Assembly (NCBI RefSeq): GCF_004011695.2
Contig: NC_082420.1
Coordinates: forward strand, 992,001-1,056,000
From: Ascochyta rabiei
Lineage: Eukaryota > Ascomycota > Dothideomycetes > Pleosporales > Didymellaceae
Length of the DNA stretch: 64,000 nucleotides
Direction: 5' to 3'
Below, piece by piece: positions 60,201-64,000 of the stretch; position 1 is the stretch's first letter, and every line of letters begins with the position of its first letter. The translations under genes were made by a program, and so were the position numbers. Below the pieces are notes generated by a model. The model did no database searches. It was not told where the DNA came from and saw nothing but the letters and a program-made list of their open reading frames with translations.

Positions 60201-61983
60201 CCGCGCGACCTTCAACAGCCTCGCACCCCAGAACCAACGAGCAACTCGAGTCATCATCCAGCTCCTAGCCGAACTGCTCGATGGTACGAGTAACGATGGG
60301 GATCGCGGCATACTGACAGCTGCTTTCGCTGAGATGATGGTACCCGCTGGTAACGCAAACGATTTCATCTCCCTAGTCGACCGCCTAGTGCAGGATATAG
60401 ACGCCCTCTTTCCAGCCGAGACTCCTGGTTTCTCAACATCGAACTACGGATCGATCGATGCAAAGGGTCGCGCTAATGCTGGTGGCTCCATTAATTCGAA
60501 CACTTCTCTGAGGCGGCGGTTTGGCTTTGGGAATTTGTCAAGAGAAAACAGCAAGTCCGAGAATGAATCCAAAGTCAGCTCACTCTGGCGGTCCTTGAGC
60601 AAGAATAGCCACAGCCAGGAGAACTTCTCTGCCAGTGTATCAAAATCGGTCGGCCGTTCCAACTCCATAGACGCTGGCCGCCACTCACCTAAGCGTCCAT
60701 CATCACGAGATCGTCCGACCGTTCTCGGTGCCTTCCAATATGAGAGTGGGAGTCAGAATAATCGCTCTTTCTTGGGAACCATTGGCGAGGTACCTCCTGC
60801 CACTTCCAAGCTCGCTGTCCCTACCCAGCCCCGCAAGAAGCGTCGTTCCTCACTAAGTGACCTCAAGGAGCTGCAGTTTACTGACGACGCACCCTCGTGG
60901 TCTTCACAGACTCCTCGTAGACCTGATTCTACCCTACCAAAGAACCGAGGCAGCACCTCACCACCTCGTACGCCTTTGCGGACTGCTGTTTCGTCCCACA
61001 AACACACGTCGTCTATCCCAGCTCCAATGCGATTAGGTTCACCTATGAGGAAAGAGAATGAGCCTGTCACTTCTCTTCCACGAAGGGGTAGCATTCAGCC
61101 GGAACCACGACCAGTCGAAGCCTTTACGCGTAGAGGCAGCGTGCAACCCAAGCCGGCTACCCCCAGACAGGAGAGTAAAGATGAGATCACTATCAAATCT
61201 TTCACACAATCAACGTCCACACACTCCAGGAGACGCAATGAATCTATCACTAGTATACCCACTCTTCGCCCCATGTCTGGCTCCGTTGCCGGTCTGTCAG
61301 AACGTCCAGGCTCTGGAAATACTGTCAGGCTGCCGCCTTCCACACCCCGATCTGCCATCAAAGCCGTTGCTCCCTCAGCAACTACCAACGGAAGTGGTAG
61401 TGGAACCGGTGTGACAGGCACGCCGCGCAGACTTCGTATGCAATCGCCACAGAAACTCCGTGAGCGACTCCAGACCCAGCAAAAGGATATTGAGAGCGCC
61501 TCGCACGATCTGCAGAACGTATTGAACGACATTGGTCATGAGCTGAGTGCCAAGAGCACCCCGCGCCTCCATCCTCAGACTTCAGCTCCCTCACTAGGAT
61601 CTGGCACACCTACCAAAGCACAATCAATGACACTAGAGGCTCGCATAGCTGCTCTCGAAAAACAAGCCAAGGCCACTCTCGACGCTCTCTCCACCCGCGC
61701 TGCCACCATCTCATCCGATGTTACTACGTCCCTACAAGTGTCTGAGGCACGTGTCAAGCAGCTCGATCAACTGTACCGCGACTCCAACGCGGAGAACGAG
61801 GCACTGTATGCGCGCTTCAACGAAGAGCTGGAGAGGGTAACAAGTAGTGCACGCAAAGGGAAGGCCAGCGAAGAAGTCGATCGCCGAATGAGAGCTAGCG
61901 AAGAGGAGGCCGCGAGGTTGAGAAAGGAGAACGCGAGGCTGAAGAGGGAGGTTGCGGGGTTGAAGGCACAGATCAGGGAGTGA
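57298..61983 (+). CDS. BUD3: Bud3-type Rho guanine nucleotide exchange factor
   Basis: This is a polarity and septation factor; in filamentous fungi Bud3 activates a Rho GTPase (Rho4) at septation sites. A single exon of 1561 codons starts MGVVINQEPAALPAADLSLF. A conserved N-terminal domain (residues 1 to about 190) precedes the Dbl-homology domain from about residue 242 (LRREMCELLDTEENYVSKVH) to about 470 (LIEPVQRLPRYNLYIDQIVK, with the RxPRY signature). A PH-like region follows to about 700. The long C-terminal half is Ser/Pro/Arg-rich and disordered. A final coiled coil occupies about residues 1435-1561 (LEARIAALEKQAKATLDALS and ARLKREVAGLKAQIRE). No break was seen. Phosphorylation sites of the SPxR type are frequent in the tail. 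Confidence 0.9.
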   Translation: MGVVINQEPAALPAADLSLFHATDELLSNSPVLIFYGPTSTAAQTTNSRIQTHIFTPAGLSSYARLIVSPTASFYNAVTCLPREEQGDEICRGLAFSLYKYFVELPAQVKSAWERRYSTRANMHMAPTLFSEQHAAIVAAKMVKVENTEEIIVDVRHALGEQMLSWVDMDVVLPQGSIQKVNTRDSEQFDEPEDDALEQQYGSYAPVIRLFGESTFLPTSRLRRAPSKASQLSRSQSFSRKQKETLRREMCELLDTEENYVSKVHDLVNNVATEFREKAKHRSSSSSSPNEQTLQGLFPPSLDKILEVNSNFLEELQVILEETENGAIQDIEESTDDVFIAPLRGQKDPPDVTGAARVAKALIEWFPKFGDCYTDYMAAHGDFSQLLKAFTKEPASSFSKRVYETGEQRLTSLLIEPVQRLPRYNLYIDQIVKQLPVRHPAIKDFLKARDIISEICSREGSAAQQMKISDRLRKMVYQWPSTLRPQGRLINAIDFVELTPPYHGELSGPATTPGIFVLFSDHLVILHKPNDCTATARSLMADLDSPKLVEVPDDSSELVFHQHLRLCDVFVSEHADSSIVQLLSPTPRIIQMGRPPTPDRQNIGIRMYYVQGAYEGRAQRVVEDLTKARIEGRFAEAERESFKWEVRSRPGDLNLFSSVTEEAGNAPPEGRREPSRIQILIEAPKFSQPIEVGYDGIEVVVKISILDNGFYLMDISGPNGYLARDKLTKVEFLPVLTKRLANYFQQRNNIKNPGLSEAYLLRNQLILQSLNLRMTDVEEWREMKSRPASPVKMLSNIFGASVGREGGGRKLQRNAHTLGDIPRMPPPLQLAPTRTQSRDGPSSRPTSSRSAVLDDAQPIDSLSKLEDSLANITMALSARKGNIVGRSVRARAVADELVVNELYNSLLETPSDLDLASQSSVDVLFAVFDKFLNVAWKERMGPVLSHATFVSLQMRSDSMYPGEFEEYFRATFNSLAPQNQRATRVIIQLLAELLDGTSNDGDRGILTAAFAEMMVPAGNANDFISLVDRLVQDIDALFPAETPGFSTSNYGSIDAKGRANAGGSINSNTSLRRRFGFGNLSRENSKSENESKVSSLWRSLSKNSHSQENFSASVSKSVGRSNSIDAGRHSPKRPSSRDRPTVLGAFQYESGSQNNRSFLGTIGEVPPATSKLAVPTQPRKKRRSSLSDLKELQFTDDAPSWSSQTPRRPDSTLPKNRGSTSPPRTPLRTAVSSHKHTSSIPAPMRLGSPMRKENEPVTSLPRRGSIQPEPRPVEAFTRRGSVQPKPATPRQESKDEITIKSFTQSTSTHSRRRNESITSIPTLRPMSGSVAGLSERPGSGNTVRLPPSTPRSAIKAVAPSATTNGSGSGTGVTGTPRRLRMQSPQKLRERLQTQQKDIESASHDLQNVLNDIGHELSAKSTPRLHPQTSAPSLGSGTPTKAQSMTLEARIAALEKQAKATLDALSTRAATISSDVTTSLQVSEARVKQLDQLYRDSNAENEALYARFNEELERVTSSARKGKASEEVDRRMRASEEEAARLRKENARLKREVAGLKAQIRE

Positions 61984-62864
61984 GTGAGTTGCATTCGATG
62001 CTGCTACTGTCTCTCTACCTTAAGCCGTACTTCAAAGCAGGGACAGCTCGATTGACGCAGCGAAGGTGGCTTCTGTTCATCAGCTTGTCTGCGGTACAGT
62101 CCGTTCTGGACTTCCAGAATAGTCTGGCTTCTGTCGTTGGACGATTCTCGACGGCGGGCATCTATTCGGCATCGCGTCTCATTACAGACGCCCTGGTGTT
62201 GCGTTCACGCAGCCATTTTGCTCTTGGTCGACCTTTTGAGGAGGAAAAGCATTGGAAGGAGCAATTCTAGAAGAAAGTTCGATTAGGGGTCATGAGCCGA
62301 TAGTCGCTCAAGGGTCATTTCCATCATTGCAGGAGTTCTAGCATGCGGGATCCAGGCATTATACCATTTGCATATTTATCAGAAGCAATCCAATCAAACA
62401 GAAAATATTCATGTGCCGTGCCTGATTGATAACTTTGATTACAGTGATGACTATGAATTCTCGATCGATGCAATTCACAATCGACTGGGTGTATGAGTGC
62501 AGCATCTCGCATGACCTACCACACGTACAAGCGCAATCACCTCGTAGCTTGAGGTTGGCTGAACCGTGGACGGGAAGTTAGATGCAGAGGCTGAGCCGGA
62601 GACCATGCAGTAGCGCTAGCCTAGTCTATGTGAGAGCGGCGAGACATATACTCAAACCTGCCCGGCTGGCACCAGATCTGCTGTTGCTCTAGCATATCAA
62701 GGGGCAGTGGAGCCTTGCAAAGCGGAAGTGAATTGGGTATAACATTGTGTCGAAATCTGCCTTTGCACATCTGAACGCCAGCTCCAGACCATACTTGAAC
62801 GCCCAATATCCGTCATGCTCGTCGTCTCGTCGTGTCGACGTCCTGTTCGTGTCGATTGCAGAGC
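61984..62864. other. Convergent 3' intergenic region
   Basis: This lies between the Bud3 end (plus) and the MCM6 end (minus). Short random frames only. Confidence 0.5.

Positions 62865-64000
<1,136 letters not shown>

Overview
The window is nuclear DNA of a filamentous ascomycete (Pezizomycotina). The genes are interrupted by short GT-AG introns of about 45 to 60 bases, often with a gctaac-type branch point. The content also fits: a HET-domain gene, DUF3176-type and DUF3112-type membrane proteins, a fungal vacuolar TRP channel and Bud3. A placement in Dothideomycetes is only an impression from protein wording and gene style. All gene models below were spliced by hand. For every model except two, the exon lengths add up to an intact frame.

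Layout. 1.4-4.1 kb: a long disordered protein. 5.4-6.0 kb: thioredoxin. 6.8-8.4 kb: an ammonium permease on the minus strand, with GATA-type sites upstream. 11.2-11.9 kb: a candidate secreted coiled-coil protein. 12.1-16.3 kb: TCP-1 alpha (minus) and prolyl-tRNA synthetase (plus), divergent from a 0.5 kb promoter. 16.7-17.4 kb: a small cysteine-motif protein. 17.6-19.2 kb: the proteasome ubiquitin receptor Rpn13 (minus). 20.5-21.3 kb: ribosomal protein eL6. 21.8-22.9 kb: a fatty-acid-hydroxylase-like membrane protein (minus). 23.8-25.9 kb: a DUF3176-like membrane protein. 26.8-30.2 kb: the wybutosine enzyme TYW4 (minus), divergent from ATG18 at 30.5-32.0 kb. 32.6-33.8 kb: a PI31-like proteasome regulator.

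The right half is looser. No gene could be supported between 33.8 and 40.9 kb, although the sequence is not obviously AT-degraded. Next come a C2H2 zinc-finger protein (40.9-42.0 kb, minus), a 14-exon Yvc1-type TRP channel whose frame is broken by one extra base (42.8-46.0 kb, minus) and a hypothetical protein (46.2-47.6 kb). A 566-bp element follows at 47.85-48.41 kb. It has 32-bp terminal inverted repeats and a TTA target duplication, as expected for a non-autonomous PIF/Harbinger (Tourist-like) MITE, and it carries a second inverted pair nested inside. After it lie a DUF3112-like membrane protein (49.1-50.8 kb), a HET-domain pseudogene with three in-frame stops (51.6-53.6 kb, minus), a hemerythrin-like protein, the cohesion/clamp-loader subunit Dcc1, a minisatellite, Bud3 (57.3-62.0 kb) and the 3' part of MCM6 (minus, running off the right edge).

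Most genes are housekeeping: translation, chaperonin, proteasome, autophagy, replication and polarity. They do not form one pathway. The accessory character is concentrated in 42-54 kb, where the frame-shifted channel, the MITE and the decayed HET gene sit close together.
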